NCBI RefSeq assembly: GCF_020073745.1
Contig: NZ_JAIRAU010000016.1
Span: 1 to 64,000 of the forward strand
DNA from: Nannocystis pusilla
Lineage (GTDB): Bacteria > Myxococcota_A > Polyangia > Nannocystales > Nannocystaceae
Direction: 5' to 3'
DNA: 64,000 nt
Positions 16,123 through 25,223 of the stretch are shown in pieces. A program made the translations under genes and the position numbers. Positions within the stretch are counted from its first letter, which is position 1. Each line of letters starts with the position of its first letter. The notes below the pieces were generated by a model, which worked only from the letters and a program-made list of their open reading frames with translations, did not search any database and was not told the DNA's origin.

Positions 16123-18795
16123 TCACGGCTGGCACAACATCGCCTCGACCCATTCGTTGCTGCCGAGATTCGGCGGTCCGAACGACCCGTCGGTCTGGCC
16201 GGAGATCACCGGCGCACCGAAGCTGGTCACCGCGATGTCGCTCGCGAAGTCGGACTTGTTCGTGCCGCGCTGGCGGGACCACAACTGGGTCCCGCCCTTG
16301 GAGTACAGGGTCACGAAGTAGTCGTAGAGACCGGCGTTGCTGCCGCCCAGGTTGCCCGTGGTGAACCCGCCCACGTAGATGTTGTTCGACGCGTCGATGG
16401 CGACACCCTTGGGCTCGTCGCCGGCGCCCGTACCGAACATGCGGCTCCATACCTTGGCGCCGGCCGGGTCGAACTTCACGACGAGCACGTCCCCGCCGCC
16501 CAGGTACGGATGGAGATCGTACGCCTTGTACACCTGCGCGACGACGATGACGTTGTCGTGGCCGTCGGCGGCCACTCCGTAGCCGTAGTCGGAGTCGTTC
16601 GTGCCGAACTGGCGGGTCCACTGTTTGGCCCCGGCCGCCGAGTGCTTGGTGACGAAGATGTCGCTGTTTCCGAGGGAGACGTTGCCGTCGAGCGCTCCCT
16701 GGGTGAAGCCGACGACGAGGACGTCGCCGGCGCCGTCGACCGCGATCCCCTCGACGGCCTCGAGCTGCGGCGAGCCGAGCGTACGCGTCCACTGATGGAA
16801 ACCGCTCGCGTCGTATTTGAGGATGAACAGGTCGTTGCCGCCGACGTTGACGTGTCCGTCGAGGTGGCCGCCGGTGTGGCCGGCGACCAGGACGTCGCCG
16901 GCGCTGTCGACCGCGACGTCGACCCCGACGTCGGTGGCGGGGGTGCCCAGCTGGCGGGTCCACAGCTTGGTGCCGTCCGGGCCGTATTTCATGAGGAACA
17001 CGTCGGCGCCGCCGGCCCCGATGTTGCCGTCGAGCGAGCCGCCGGTCGCTCCGGTGACCAGGAGGTTGCCGGCGGCGTCGCTGGCGACGCCCATGGCGTA
17101 GTCCGAGTTGGTCGTGCCGGTCTGGCGCAGCCACAGCTTGGTCCCCGCGGGCGAGTACTTGGTCACGACGATGTCGTTGCCGAACGCGTTGACGTTGCCG
17201 TCGAGTTCACCCGAGGTCTGGCCGACGGTGAGTACGTTGTCGGCCGGGTCGACCGCGATCCCGAACGCGCGGTCGTCCTTGCTCGAGCCGAACTGGCGGA
17301 TCCACTGCGTGCAGGTGTCCTTGCACACGCCGGCCTGGCACGACCCGCTGCGGCAGTCGCCGTCGACCTGGCAGCCGCTCCCGGTCGGGCAGGCGTCACA
17401 GCTCCCGCCGCAGTCGGTGCCGGTCTCGTCGCCGTCCAGCAGGAGGTTCTGACACGACGGGGTGAGGCAGTCGGACGGGCACTCGTCGCCGTCGTCGGCG
17501 TCGCCGTCGTCGCAGTCCTCCTCGCCCTCCCACACGTGGCCGTCGCCGCAGCTGGCCGCCTCGCACGTCGAGAGGCAAGCGTCGCTGTCGTCGGCGTTGC
17601 CGTCGTCGCAGGCCTCCACCCCGGCCCACACGTGACCGTCGCCGCAGCCGGCCGCCTCGCACGTCGAGAGGCAAGCGTCGGTGTCGTCGGCGTTACCGTC
17701 GTCGCACGCCTCCACCCCGGCCCACACGTGACCGTCGCCGCAGCCGGCCGCCTCGCACGTCGAGAGGCAAGCGTCGGTGTCGTCGGCGTTACCGTCGTCG
17801 CACGCCTCCACCCCGGCCCACACGAAACCGTCGCCGCAGCTCGCGGCCGCGCAGGTGTCGAGGCAGGCGTCGCTGTCGTCGGCGTTGCCGTCGTCGCACG
17901 CCTCGCCGGCGTCGACCTGGCCGTCGCCGCAGCTCGCCGGGGCGCAGACGTTGGAGCAGCCGTCGTCGTCGGCGGCATTGCCGTCGTCGCAGCCCTCGCC
18001 GGGGCCGACGTGGCCGTCGCCGCAGCTCGCGGCCGCGCAGGTGTCGAGGCAGGCGTCGGTGTTGTCGCCGTTGCCGTCGTCGCACGCCTCGACCCCGGCC
18101 CACACCACGCCGTCGCCGCAGCTCGCGGCCACGCAGGTGTGGAGGCAGGCGTCGTCGTCGTCGCCGTCGCCGTCGTCGCACGCCTCGACCCCGGCCCACA
18201 CCACGCCGTCGCCGCAACCGGCCGCCACGCAGTTGTTGAGGCAGGCGTCGGTGTTGTCGTCGTTGCCGTCGTCGCACGCCTCGTCGCCGCCGATCTGGCC
18301 GTCGCCGCAGTTCGGTGGCGCGCAGGCGTTGTTGCACCCGTCGTCGTCGATGCCGTTGCCGTCGTCGCAGCTCTCGCCCGGCCCGACGTGGCCGTCGCCG
18401 CAGCGGGCGTCGGTGCAGTCGGCGAGGCATGCGTCGTCGTTGTCGGCGTCGCCGTCGTCGCACTCCTCGTCGCCCTCGACGACCCCATCGCCGCAGACCG
18501 CGGGATCAGCGTTCGTGTCGGTCGAGGGTTCGGGCTCGGTCATCGTCGTCGACCCGGACGTCGGCCCGGAGTCGGTGGTCAGCTCGGTCGTCGTCGGCGC
18601 CTCGCCGCCGGTGGTACTCGTCGTCGCCAGGGTACTCGTCACCTCGCCGGTGCTCGTCGCGGCCTCCGTGTCGGTGGCCGCGACGGTGTCGGGGCTCGTC
18701 ATGCCGCCGCCGTCGGCGGTGCAGGCGAACCCGGTGAGTGCAAGGACGGCGACGCGCGCCGTCTTCGAGGGCGAAGGCGTGACGGACGAGAGCAT
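16123..18795 (-). CDS. Giant lipoprotein: 11 CGDG repeats plus seven-bladed SBBP propeller
   Basis: The ATG at 18795 gives an 890-residue product with a lipoprotein-like signal ([11 protein letters not shown]) and a Thr/Ser/Glu linker to about residue 95. Eleven Cys/Asp-rich repeats of about 32 residues starting CGDG follow (DUF4215-like; typical unit '[17 protein letters not shown]'). A linker with several Cys ([11 protein letters not shown]) leads to a C-terminal domain with seven 'W.RQ.GT..SD...G.A.D..GN..V.G.T.G.LDG' units, matching SBBP beta-propeller repeats. Cys-pairing and Asp-rich loops suggest a calcium-stabilised surface stalk carrying a propeller head. Several CGDG units are nearly identical at DNA level. 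Role in adhesion or prey contact is inferred only. Confidence 0.88.
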   Translation of the reverse strand: MLSSVTPSPSKTARVAVLALTGFACTADGGGMTSPDTVAATDTEAATSTGEVTSTLATTSTTGGEAPTTTELTTDSGPTSGSTTMTEPEPSTDTNADPAVCGDGVVEGDEECDDGDADNDDACLADCTDARCGDGHVGPGESCDDGNGIDDDGCNNACAPPNCGDGQIGGDEACDDGNDDNTDACLNNCVAAGCGDGVVWAGVEACDDGDGDDDDACLHTCVAASCGDGVVWAGVEACDDGNGDNTDACLDTCAAASCGDGHVGPGEGCDDGNAADDDGCSNVCAPASCGDGQVDAGEACDDGNADDSDACLDTCAAASCGDGFVWAGVEACDDGNADDTDACLSTCEAAGCGDGHVWAGVEACDDGNADDTDACLSTCEAAGCGDGHVWAGVEACDDGNADDSDACLSTCEAASCGDGHVWEGEEDCDDGDADDGDECPSDCLTPSCQNLLLDGDETGTDCGGSCDACPTGSGCQVDGDCRSGSCQAGVCKDTCTQWIRQFGSSKDDRAFGIAVDPADNVLTVGQTSGELDGNVNAFGNDIVVTKYSPAGTKLWLRQTGTTNSDYAMGVASDAAGNLLVTGATGGSLDGNIGAGGADVFLMKYGPDGTKLWTRQLGTPATDVGVDVAVDSAGDVLVAGHTGGHLDGHVNVGGNDLFILKYDASGFHQWTRTLGSPQLEAVEGIAVDGAGDVLVVGFTQGALDGNVSLGNSDIFVTKHSAAGAKQWTRQFGTNDSDYGYGVAADGHDNVIVVAQVYKAYDLHPYLGGGDVLVVKFDPAGAKVWSRMFGTGAGDEPKGVAIDASNNIYVGGFTTGNLGGSNAGLYDYFVTLYSKGGTQLWSRQRGTNKSDFASDIAVTSFGAPVISGQTDGSFGPPNLGSNEWVEAMLCQP
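17450..18500 (-). repeat. Tandem ~96-bp coding repeats (CGDG units)
   Basis: Eleven in-frame units of about 96 bp code for the Cys/Asp-rich repeats of the giant lipoprotein. Units between about 17600 and 17830 are almost identical at DNA level: two successive copies share a run of roughly 90 matching bases from GCCGCAGCCGGCCGCCTCGC onward. Older units at the N-terminal end have drifted. Recent expansion by slippage or recombination is implied. Confidence 0.85.
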
Positions 18796-19555
18796 GTTCC
18801 AATGACCAGCAGGTCCCAATATCCACGCGGTTGTCGCATGATCGCGGCTGGCGGCGCAAGCCGCAAACCGGCGCCGGCCGCTCGTCTGGCCCGTGAGAGC
18901 CCTGGCTCTCCGGCCCCGCGTGACGCGAAATCCGGCGGTCCATCGCCGAACCCAGGAGGGCCTGCGGCCCTCATTCAGGACCGGCGAAACAGGGTGCCGA
19001 TCGAGCCATCACTCCGCTACCCCACGATGGCCCACCTCGCCTCGACAAGCGGGGCCCGCGACGTTCTCCGCGGGGGCGGACGAGGGGCGGCGAAGCGGGA
19101 AGCAGCGGGAGGACCTGAGGCTCGCGCGGAGGCGCCGCAGGTCCATGCACCCGCGACAATCGACCGGAAGCGACCGCCACCATCGCAGCGACAGCGGCGC
19201 CGAGCACGTGCCTCGGGAGGACCCGCGTCGCAGGGACCCGCCTTCGCCGCCCCCCGTCCGCCCCCTCGACGATCTTCACGGCCCCGCGTCTTCGCCCGCG
19301 CTCTGTCGCTACGACAGACCCGCGCCCCGCGAGCGTTCCGCCCAGTCGAGCAGATCGCTCTCGCACGCGCGCCCACTCCGCCCGCCCCGCCGCCCCAACG
19401 AGCGCGCGCAGGACCACCAGCACCAGCTTCGCGCCCGCCCCCGCGAGCAGCAGGCACAGCGCGGCGCCCCGCGCGGCCCCGCCCTCGGCGGCCCCCCGAC
19501 GAGGTCCTCGCGCGGCCCGTCCCGCCCGGGCATCCTCGAATCGGAGGAGCGGGCG
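18796..19555. other. Long gap with no supportable gene
   Basis: About 760 bases separate two divergent lipoprotein genes. Frames are open on both strands because the DNA is so GC-rich, but their products are low-complexity Arg/Pro/Ala runs with no recognisable domain, signal or ribosome-binding site. It should hold both divergent promoters. A GGAGGAG ribosome-binding site at about 19542-19549 belongs to the next gene. Confidence 0.5.
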
Positions 19556-20545
19556 ATGCGAGGCACGACGGCGGCGATCGGCATCTTCACCACGGTGCTC
19601 GCGGGCGCCTGTCTGTTCCACGACGATCCCACCGGTCCCACGACCTCGACCGGCAGCACCGGCGGCACCACCGACGACATTCCGACCACCGGCGCCGATC
19701 AGTGTCCCAACAATTGCCCGTTCCCCGGGCCGTGCCGGCAGATCACCTGCGCCGACGGCGCCTGCGGCCTCGCCGACCTGCCCGCCGGGACAGTCTGGCC
19801 CGGCACCGTCGGTGATTGTCGGCAGGACGTCTGCGACGGCGAGGGCGGCCTGCAGAGCCAGCTCGCCGACGACCCGCCGCCGCAGGTGCCCGGCGACTGC
19901 CAGCGCTACGTGTGCGACGCCGGCGACATCGTCACCGTGCTCGACGCCTCCGACGTCCCCGACGACGCCAACGATTGCACCGACGACACCTGCGAGGGCG
20001 CCACGCCGGTCAACACCCCCAGGCCGATGCACACCGCCTGCGGCCCCGGCCTGAGCCGGTTCTGCCACACCGACGCCGCCTGTCGCCCGTGCAAGCAGGT
20101 CACCGACGCCTGCGAGGATTACGGCGCCGAGCCGCACGACAATCAGGAGACCGCCCTCAACCTCGGCACGATCAGCGACGACGACGGCGACGGCTCGTTC
20201 GCCTGCGGCACGATCAAGGGCGCCAACGACGTCGACTGGTTCACCTTCGCCGGCGACGACGCCTTCCTCAACTACGTCGACCCCGTGCGCAGCCTCGTCA
20301 CCCAGGACGGCGGCGGCGGGCGGGTCTGCGTCTACCTGCAGTGCAACAGCGGCGGCACCAGCATCAATTGCGGCGGCGCCACCGACGACATCGCCCCGCT
20401 GGGCCAGAAAGGCTGCTGCAGCGCCAGCAGCGTGGCCCCCAAGCTCAACTGCGACGGCCTCGACGACAGCGCCAAGATCTGGATCCGCGTCGACACCCCG
20501 CAGAACCTCGCCTGCGTGCCGTACCAGCTCGACTATCACTTCTGA
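19556..20545 (+). CDS. Cys-rich lipoprotein, function unknown
   Basis: The ATG at 19556 follows a strong GGAGGAG site. The signal MRGTTAAIGIFTTVLAGAC has the lipobox LAGAC-like AGAC. After a Thr/Gly linker the 329-residue product has a Cys-rich region (PNNCPFPGPCRQITC, CQRYVCDAGD, CTDDTCEG) and from about residue 190 a domain beginning EPHDNQETALNLGTISDDDGDGSF..GTIKGANDVDWFTF. That part resembles pre-peptidase C-terminal (PPC-like) beta-sandwich domains, which often open with 'N....A..LG....' and contain 'DVDWF.F'. It ends naturally in YQLDYHF. Extracellular binding role inferred. Confidence 0.8.
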   Translation: MRGTTAAIGIFTTVLAGACLFHDDPTGPTTSTGSTGGTTDDIPTTGADQCPNNCPFPGPCRQITCADGACGLADLPAGTVWPGTVGDCRQDVCDGEGGLQSQLADDPPPQVPGDCQRYVCDAGDIVTVLDASDVPDDANDCTDDTCEGATPVNTPRPMHTACGPGLSRFCHTDAACRPCKQVTDACEDYGAEPHDNQETALNLGTISDDDGDGSFACGTIKGANDVDWFTFAGDDAFLNYVDPVRSLVTQDGGGGRVCVYLQCNSGGTSINCGGATDDIAPLGQKGCCSASSVAPKLNCDGLDDSAKIWIRVDTPQNLACVPYQLDYHF

Positions 20546-20695
20546 GCGCGCACCGACGAGCTCACGGGCCTCGCCGATCCCACACGCCGGATCACACCGG
20601 CCGAGTTCGCCGTCATCGACGCGAGCGGCCGGATCGAGCTCGAGTCGAGCGCGGCGGGGGGCCACGCGCACATCGTCTGGAGCGGCTGCGAATGA
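20546..20695 (+). other. Coding-like orphan tail in frame after a stop
   Basis: Directly after the TGA of the preceding gene, the same frame stays open for 49 codons to a TGA at 20693. About 45 of 49 third positions are G or C, just as in real genes here, and the product (e.g. ADPTRRITPAEFAVIDASG, then HAHIVWSGCE) is protein-like. It has no start codon of its own near the 5' end. It may be the leftover 3' end of a lost gene or a read-through extension. The first is more likely. Confidence 0.4.
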
Positions 20696-20720
20696 CGGCA
20701 GCGTGATCCTGCCGTCATTC
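20690..20720 (+). terminator. Perfect 12-bp hairpin overlapping a stop codon
   Basis: GAATGACGGCAG (20690-20701) and CTGCCGTCATTC (20709-20720) pair perfectly around a 7-base loop. The 5' arm contains the TGA that closes the orphan reading frame. No T-run follows. Placement after the lipoprotein gene and before the next promoter fits a transcription terminator or RNA-stabilising end. Confidence 0.6.
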
Positions 20721-20853
20721 GAGAACGACGCGCGGCGGGGCCCGGCCACCACGGCGCACCTCACTGCGATCGAAACTCGGCCGCACGAGCGCGCCTCGGC
20801 GCACCCGCGCGCCTTGACAACTGTGGGCACAGTTCGGTCTCCTGCCCTCCACC

Positions 20854-22533
20854 ATGCGCGCGCCGAACGCCCCATTGTGCCACCTCCTGCTCACCGCCGC
20901 GCTCGCCGCGGCGTGCGGCGACGGCACCGCCGGCAGCACGTCGAGCGCCGGGACCGCAGGCACCACCGACGCCACCACCGACGTGGCCACCACCGACCCG
21001 GACACGGCGACGCCGACCACCACCTCGTCCGCCGCCACGACCGTCGAGCCGCCCACCACCTCTGCCACCGCCACCGACGGCACCACGACCGCGGACGCGA
21101 CCACCGGCGAGACCACCGGCGATCCCGTCGACAGCACCCCCTGCTGGCCGTTCGATGCCCCGCCGCTGAGCGAGCTGCGCGACTCGCCGAAGAAGGTGTT
21201 CGCGCACTACTTCTCGCCCTACCCGGTGTCCCTCGACAACAAGGATCCCGCCGAGGACTACTACGCCAAGCACTACCTGCGGCCCGAGGGCGAGGACGGC
21301 AAGTTCGCCTACTGCGGCGGCTTCATCAAGGAGCGCCCGCTCCCGCAGCCCCCGCGGCCGCAGGACGTCGACTACGAGCTGGCCAACTTCGAGCAGGAGG
21401 TCCGCCGCGCCGTCGCGCTCGGGCTCGACGGCTTCACCTACGACATCCTCAACACCAGCGGGACCCACTGGAACCGCCTGCTCAAGCTGCTCGACGCCAG
21501 CAGCAACGCCGACCCCGACTTCCGCATCGTCCTCATGCCCGACATGACCTCGACCTACGAGGGCAGCGACATGGAGGCCCAGGTCGCCTTCGTCGACTCG
21601 ATCGCCGAGGTCGCCGGGCACCCCGCGGTGTTCCGCGCCGAGGGCGGCGAGCTGCTGCTCGCCCCGTTCGCCGCCGACAAGCGCAGCCCCGCGTGGTGGG
21701 CGTCGACGATCGACGCCCTCGCCGCCGAGGGCATCGACGCCGTGCTGTGGCCGGTCTTCGTGTCGCCATGGAGCGCCGCCACCACGAGCTTCCAGGCCGA
21801 GCTGCCGCTCCTCGGCACCTCGTCGTGGGGCCCCGCCACGGTCTCCGGCGCGACCGGCTACGCCAGCAACGCCGAGCAGGCCCACGCGCTCGGCGTGAAG
21901 TGGATGTCGCCGGTGCGCCCGCAGGACTCGCGGCCGAAGGACCTCATCTTCAGCGAGGCCGGCAACACACAGACGATGCGCCTGCTGTGGGACGCCGCCG
22001 TCGAAGGCGACGCCGAATGGGTCCAGCTCATCACCTGGAACGACTACTCCGAGGCCTCCGAGGTCTCGCCGTCGAGCGGCACGCAATGGGCCCTGTTCGA
22101 CCTGACCGCCTATTACGTCACCTGGTTCAAGACCGGCCAGCAGCCGCCGATCGTCCGCGACGCCCTCTATTATTCACACCGCCTGCAGGCGACCACCGCC
22201 ATGCCCGATCTCGCGCTGCAGGAGTCGGTCTACGAGCCGGTCAACGGCGGCGCCCCGCTCGACGAGATCGAGCTGCTCGCGTTCTTGACGGCCCCCGCGA
22301 CCCTCGAGATCGAGGTCGGCGGCGAGGTCGAGACCACCGAGGCCGGGGCCGGGATCCAGTCGTTCCGCGTCCCGCTGGCCGAGGGCACGCCGAGCTTCCG
22401 CGTCGTCCGCGACGGCGCCACCGTCGCCGAGGCCGTCAGCGCCTTCCCGATCGACAACACCATCGTCTATCAGGACATGCTCTACCGCTCGGGCGGCAGC
22501 CTGCCCTGCGACCGCAGCCCGCTCATGCAGTAG
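20854..22533 (+). CDS. GH71-type alpha-1,3-glucanase (mutanase) lipoprotein
   Basis: The signal MRAPNAPLCHLLLTAALAAAC has lipidation Cys 21, followed by about 75 residues of Thr/Ser/Ala linker. The remaining roughly 460 residues match glycoside hydrolase family 71: KKVFAHYFSPYPVSLDNK at the start, ALGLDGFTYDILN, FRIVLMPDMTS, and WVQLITWNDYSEASE near the end. A family-typical C-terminal beta domain (EIELLAFLTAPATLEIEVGG) is present. GH71 enzymes cut alpha-1,3-glucan, a fungal wall polymer also made by some bacteria. A lipid-anchored version suits a soil predator of fungi. The stop is 3 bases from the convergent secretion-cassette gene. Confidence 0.85.
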   Translation: MRAPNAPLCHLLLTAALAAACGDGTAGSTSSAGTAGTTDATTDVATTDPDTATPTTTSSAATTVEPPTTSATATDGTTTADATTGETTGDPVDSTPCWPFDAPPLSELRDSPKKVFAHYFSPYPVSLDNKDPAEDYYAKHYLRPEGEDGKFAYCGGFIKERPLPQPPRPQDVDYELANFEQEVRRAVALGLDGFTYDILNTSGTHWNRLLKLLDASSNADPDFRIVLMPDMTSTYEGSDMEAQVAFVDSIAEVAGHPAVFRAEGGELLLAPFAADKRSPAWWASTIDALAAEGIDAVLWPVFVSPWSAATTSFQAELPLLGTSSWGPATVSGATGYASNAEQAHALGVKWMSPVRPQDSRPKDLIFSEAGNTQTMRLLWDAAVEGDAEWVQLITWNDYSEASEVSPSSGTQWALFDLTAYYVTWFKTGQQPPIVRDALYYSHRLQATTAMPDLALQESVYEPVNGGAPLDEIELLAFLTAPATLEIEVGGEVETTEAGAGIQSFRVPLAEGTPSFRVVRDGATVAEAVSAFPIDNTIVYQDMLYRSGGSLPCDRSPLMQ

Positions 22534-22536
22534 CGC

Positions 22537-23004
22537 TCACTCGTAGCCGTACGGCGTCAGCGCGGCGTCGATGAGGACATTCAGCTTGTTGCCCGGATCG
22601 ACGCGCACGTCGATCTGGGTGTCGGGCTGGACCCGCGAGATCGCCAGCTTCGACACCAGGCTCGTGACCTGCACGCGATAGGGCTCCTGCCCCGGGAGCG
22701 TCACCTCGAGGTCGAAGTCGATGTTGGGGTGACCATTGATGGCGCCGCCCTTCGTGCCGATCGTGACGATGCGGGCGCGCCCCGGCGTCCCGCCCTGCCA
22801 CACGCGCAGCCGCTCGGCGTTGCGGGCCGAGCTCGCGCGCGCCTTGATCGTGATCGCGCCCACGGCGGTGACGACGAACAGCACCACCGCCCCGCCGATC
22901 ATGAACGTGTTCTTGGTGAAGATCCCCGCCAGCACCAGGACCCAGAAGAGCGTCCCGGGGATGAAGAGGAGCGCGAGCCCGGGGTTCGTGGACGTGCCGG
23001 TCAT
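22537..23004 (-). CDS. Small membrane protein, last gene of the T6SS cassette
   Basis: This 155-residue product has two adjacent membrane helices (about residues 8-28 and 34-54) and a C-terminal soluble domain that is beta-rich (ARIVTIGTKGG, DFDLEVTLPG, IDVRVDPGNKLNVLI), similar in style to DUF3592-like or SH3-like domains. It begins 33 bases after the DUF4150 gene on the same strand, so it is probably in the same transcript. Position at the end of a secretion-cargo operon makes an immunity or toxin role possible, but nothing in the sequence proves it. Confidence 0.75.
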   Translation of the reverse strand: MTGTSTNPGLALLFIPGTLFWVLVLAGIFTKNTFMIGGAVVLFVVTAVGAITIKARASSARNAERLRVWQGGTPGRARIVTIGTKGGAINGHPNIDFDLEVTLPGQEPYRVQVTSLVSKLAISRVQPDTQIDVRVDPGNKLNVLIDAALTPYGYE

Positions 23005-23037
23005 CGCGGCGAGTATCGCACAAACTCCGCGCGTGCA

Positions 23038-23433
23038 TCAGGGCGCCAGCACCAGCACCTTGACCTGGCTCGGCACCACGCGCACGCCCGGGCAGTTGGT
23101 CGAGTTCTGCAGCGCCATGCTGGTCACGCGGGTCACCGGCAGGCCGCCGACGAGGCACGTGAAGGCGCCGGTCAAGTGACGCGACGGGCCCATCACCGTG
23201 CCCGAGGCGACGCCCGTGGCGAGGCCCGCGTTGTCGCCATTGGTCATCGGGATCGTCGTCGCCATGTTGTGCGCCGGGGCGCACATGAACAGCACGTTGT
23301 AGACGGCGGGCACGCCCATCGGCCCGGCGGTGATGTTCGGGTACGGGACCGGCACCGGGCCGGCCGGCGAGGGTGTCAGGCAGACATCGGGGAAGCCGGT
23401 GTCGACGCCCATCATCTGTGTATTGGCGAACAT
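23038..23433 (-). CDS. DUF4150 / PAAR-like T6SS spike-tip protein
   Basis: The ATG at 23433 has a GGAG site and gives 131 residues. MFANTQMMGVDTGFPDVCLTP, PVPYPNI, and LTGAFTCLVGGLPVTRVTSM match DUF4150, a PAAR-like family that caps VgrG spikes and carries effectors. Family members are often fused to a C-terminal toxin; this one stops right after the PAAR-like fold, so cargo would have to bind non-covalently. It lies 20 bases after the DUF3540 gene. Confidence 0.9.
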   Translation of the reverse strand: MFANTQMMGVDTGFPDVCLTPSPAGPVPVPYPNITAGPMGVPAVYNVLFMCAPAHNMATTIPMTNGDNAGLATGVASGTVMGPSRHLTGAFTCLVGGLPVTRVTSMALQNSTNCPGVRVVPSQVKVLVLAP

Positions 23434-23453
23434 GATGGCTCCTTTCGTGAGGC

Positions 23454-24110
23454 TCAGCCGAGGTGGATCTGGCCGCCGTCGATCTTGACCAGCTCGGCGC
23501 CGGTGACGAGCGCGTGCTCGGCCCCGATCTGGGCGCTGCACGTCGCGCGGTAGTCGATGGTGCCGGCCTTGACCTGATCGATCTGCTCGACGCTGCGCTG
23601 CGAGATCTTGCTGTGCTGGCTGATCCGGTCGGCCAGCGTCTCGACCACCTTGCCGACCACCGTCACCTTGCTCGCGTGGGTGAACAGCGTGCGCAGCACC
23701 GACGAGCACTCGTCGAGCACCACCCGCGCGAGCCGGCCGCGCGCGCGCAGCTCGTCGGCCTGCAGCTCGAGCTGCGCCTCGGCGCGGAGCGTCAGCCGGG
23801 TCGCCTCGATCCGCAGCTCCGGCGCCCCCGCGACGTCGAGCCGGGCCGCCGCGTCGCCCTCGCGCTCGAGCACCGCCGTCACGAAGCAGCGCTGCTGCCC
23901 GGGCGCGCCGGCCTCGACCACGAACCACACGCGATCGCCCACCTCCGGCGCGAGCAGGCAGCTGGCCGCCCGGCGAGCGATCCACGCCTCGCCGTCCGGC
24001 TCCTCGCTCAGCGCGATCGACTGCTCGCGCAGCTCGCGGACGATCGCGCTGCCCTGATGCGCGGGCGCGGTCGCGGGGACACGGAGACGCTGGAGATCGT
24101 GGACTTGCAT
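23454..24110 (-). CDS. DUF3540 T6SS accessory protein
   Basis: This 218-residue protein has the DUF3540 layout: an N-terminal basic segment, beta strands with RRAASCLLAPEVGDRVWFV, and a long C-terminal helix/strand region (ARVVLDECSSVLRTLFTHASKVTVVGK, then DRISQHSKISQRSVEQIDQVKAG). DUF3540 genes are regularly found between VgrG/DUF2169 and DUF4150 genes, and are thought to help assemble the loaded spike. The gap to the preceding pentapeptide gene is 3 bases, implying translational coupling. Confidence 0.88.
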   Translation of the reverse strand: MQVHDLQRLRVPATAPAHQGSAIVRELREQSIALSEEPDGEAWIARRAASCLLAPEVGDRVWFVVEAGAPGQQRCFVTAVLEREGDAAARLDVAGAPELRIEATRLTLRAEAQLELQADELRARGRLARVVLDECSSVLRTLFTHASKVTVVGKVVETLADRISQHSKISQRSVEQIDQVKAGTIDYRATCSAQIGAEHALVTGAELVKIDGGQIHLG

Positions 24111-24113
24111 TCG

Positions 24114-25223
24114 CTACTCCTTGGGAGGGGGCATGGTCGGGCGCCAGCCCTGGGCGGCGGCCAGCTCGGGGTCGGTCCCGAGGGTGACGGCGCGGTTCGG
24201 GATCTTCGCCCCTTCGTCCTCGACCGCGTGGAGGTTGGCACGGAACATCGACGCACCGGTGAAGTCGGCGCCGGCGACGATCGCCTGCGAGAAGTCGGCG
24301 TAGACCAGGTCGGCCCCGCGGAACGTCGCCTCGCGACAATTCGCCCGGTGCAGGATGCACTGATACATCGTCGCCCCGGCGCACTGGGCCCGCTCGAGCC
24401 GGGCGTCGACGAAGATCGCCTGCGTGAGCTCGGCCCCCTGCAGATCGGCGCCGCGCAGGTCGGCCTCGACGAACAGCGCGTTCGTCAGGCGCGCCCGCCC
24501 CGCCCTGAGCTTCGCCAGCTTCGCCCCCTTGAAGTTGCAGTTGCGCAGATCGGCGCCGCTCAGGTCGCAGCCCTCGAGCGCCGCGTCGGTGAATTGCGTG
24601 AACGGGAAGCGCATGCCGTGAAGGCGCATGCCGGACAGCGTGGCCTTGATCAGCGTGCAGCGCTCGAACTCCGCGCCCTCGATCAGCGTCGCCCGCAGAT
24701 CGGTCGCCAGCAGCGTCACCGAGTCGAGCCGGCACGCCCGCAGGTCGGCGCCCGCCAGCTCGCACTCGAGGAAGGCGCAGCGCACCAGCTTGGCCCCGCC
24801 GAGGCGCGCCCGGTCGAGCCGGCACTTGACGAACGACGCCACCCGCAGATCGGTGTCGCCCAGATCGATCTCCGTCGCCACCAGCTCGTGCACCTTGGCG
24901 CCGGTCAACGTCGCCTCGCGCAAGCTGGCGGCGACGAGGCTGCACTTGCTCAGCACGGCCTGATGCAGGTTGGCGCCGGCGAGGCTGGCGCCGTCGAGGC
25001 GACACTCGGTCAGGCACGCCTCGCGCAGGTCGGCCCCGTCGAGCGCGCTGCCGGAGAAGTCGACCTCGTGGAAGATCGCCCCGCCGAGCTTGACCCCGCG
25101 CAGGTCTCGCCGCGACAGATCGATCTTCCGCAGCTCGCGACCCTCATGCACCTGCCGCGCCAGCTCGTCGGCGTCGGCCGGCGGCCGCCACTGCGTCGGG
25201 TCGTCCATGCGCAGCGACGTCAT
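24114..25223 (-). CDS. Pentapeptide-repeat protein of the T6SS cassette
   Basis: After about 25 hydrophilic residues the 369-residue product is almost entirely pentapeptide repeats (A(D/N)LXX type: 'LSRRDLRGVKLGGAIF', 'GADLREACLTECRLDGASL'), which form a right-handed quadrilateral beta-helix. No signal peptide is present. Its ATG overlaps the stop of the DUF2169 gene by 4 bases (ATGA). In such cassettes pentapeptide proteins accompany DUF2169 and DUF3540. Whether this one is cargo, scaffold or protection factor is unknown. Confidence 0.92.
   Translation of the reverse strand: MTSLRMDDPTQWRPPADADELARQVHEGRELRKIDLSRRDLRGVKLGGAIFHEVDFSGSALDGADLREACLTECRLDGASLAGANLHQAVLSKCSLVAASLREATLTGAKVHELVATEIDLGDTDLRVASFVKCRLDRARLGGAKLVRCAFLECELAGADLRACRLDSVTLLATDLRATLIEGAEFERCTLIKATLSGMRLHGMRFPFTQFTDAALEGCDLSGADLRNCNFKGAKLAKLRAGRARLTNALFVEADLRGADLQGAELTQAIFVDARLERAQCAGATMYQCILHRANCREATFRGADLVYADFSQAIVAGADFTGASMFRANLHAVEDEGAKIPNRAVTLGTDPELAAAQGWRPTMPPPKE

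Noticed and set aside
17450..18500. Regular repeats suggesting a CRISPR array
   Set aside because: The units are contiguous, about 96 bp, in frame, and code for Cys/Asp-rich repeats; there are no unique spacers and no cas genes.
18796..19555. A possible gene in the long gap
   Set aside because: Frames are open on both strands but give Arg/Pro/Ala-rich low-complexity products with no start site or domain.
16510..19815. A plus-strand open frame of about 1100 codons
   Set aside because: It is antisense to the CGDG-repeat lipoprotein; the Val/Ala repeats mirror that gene's repeats.
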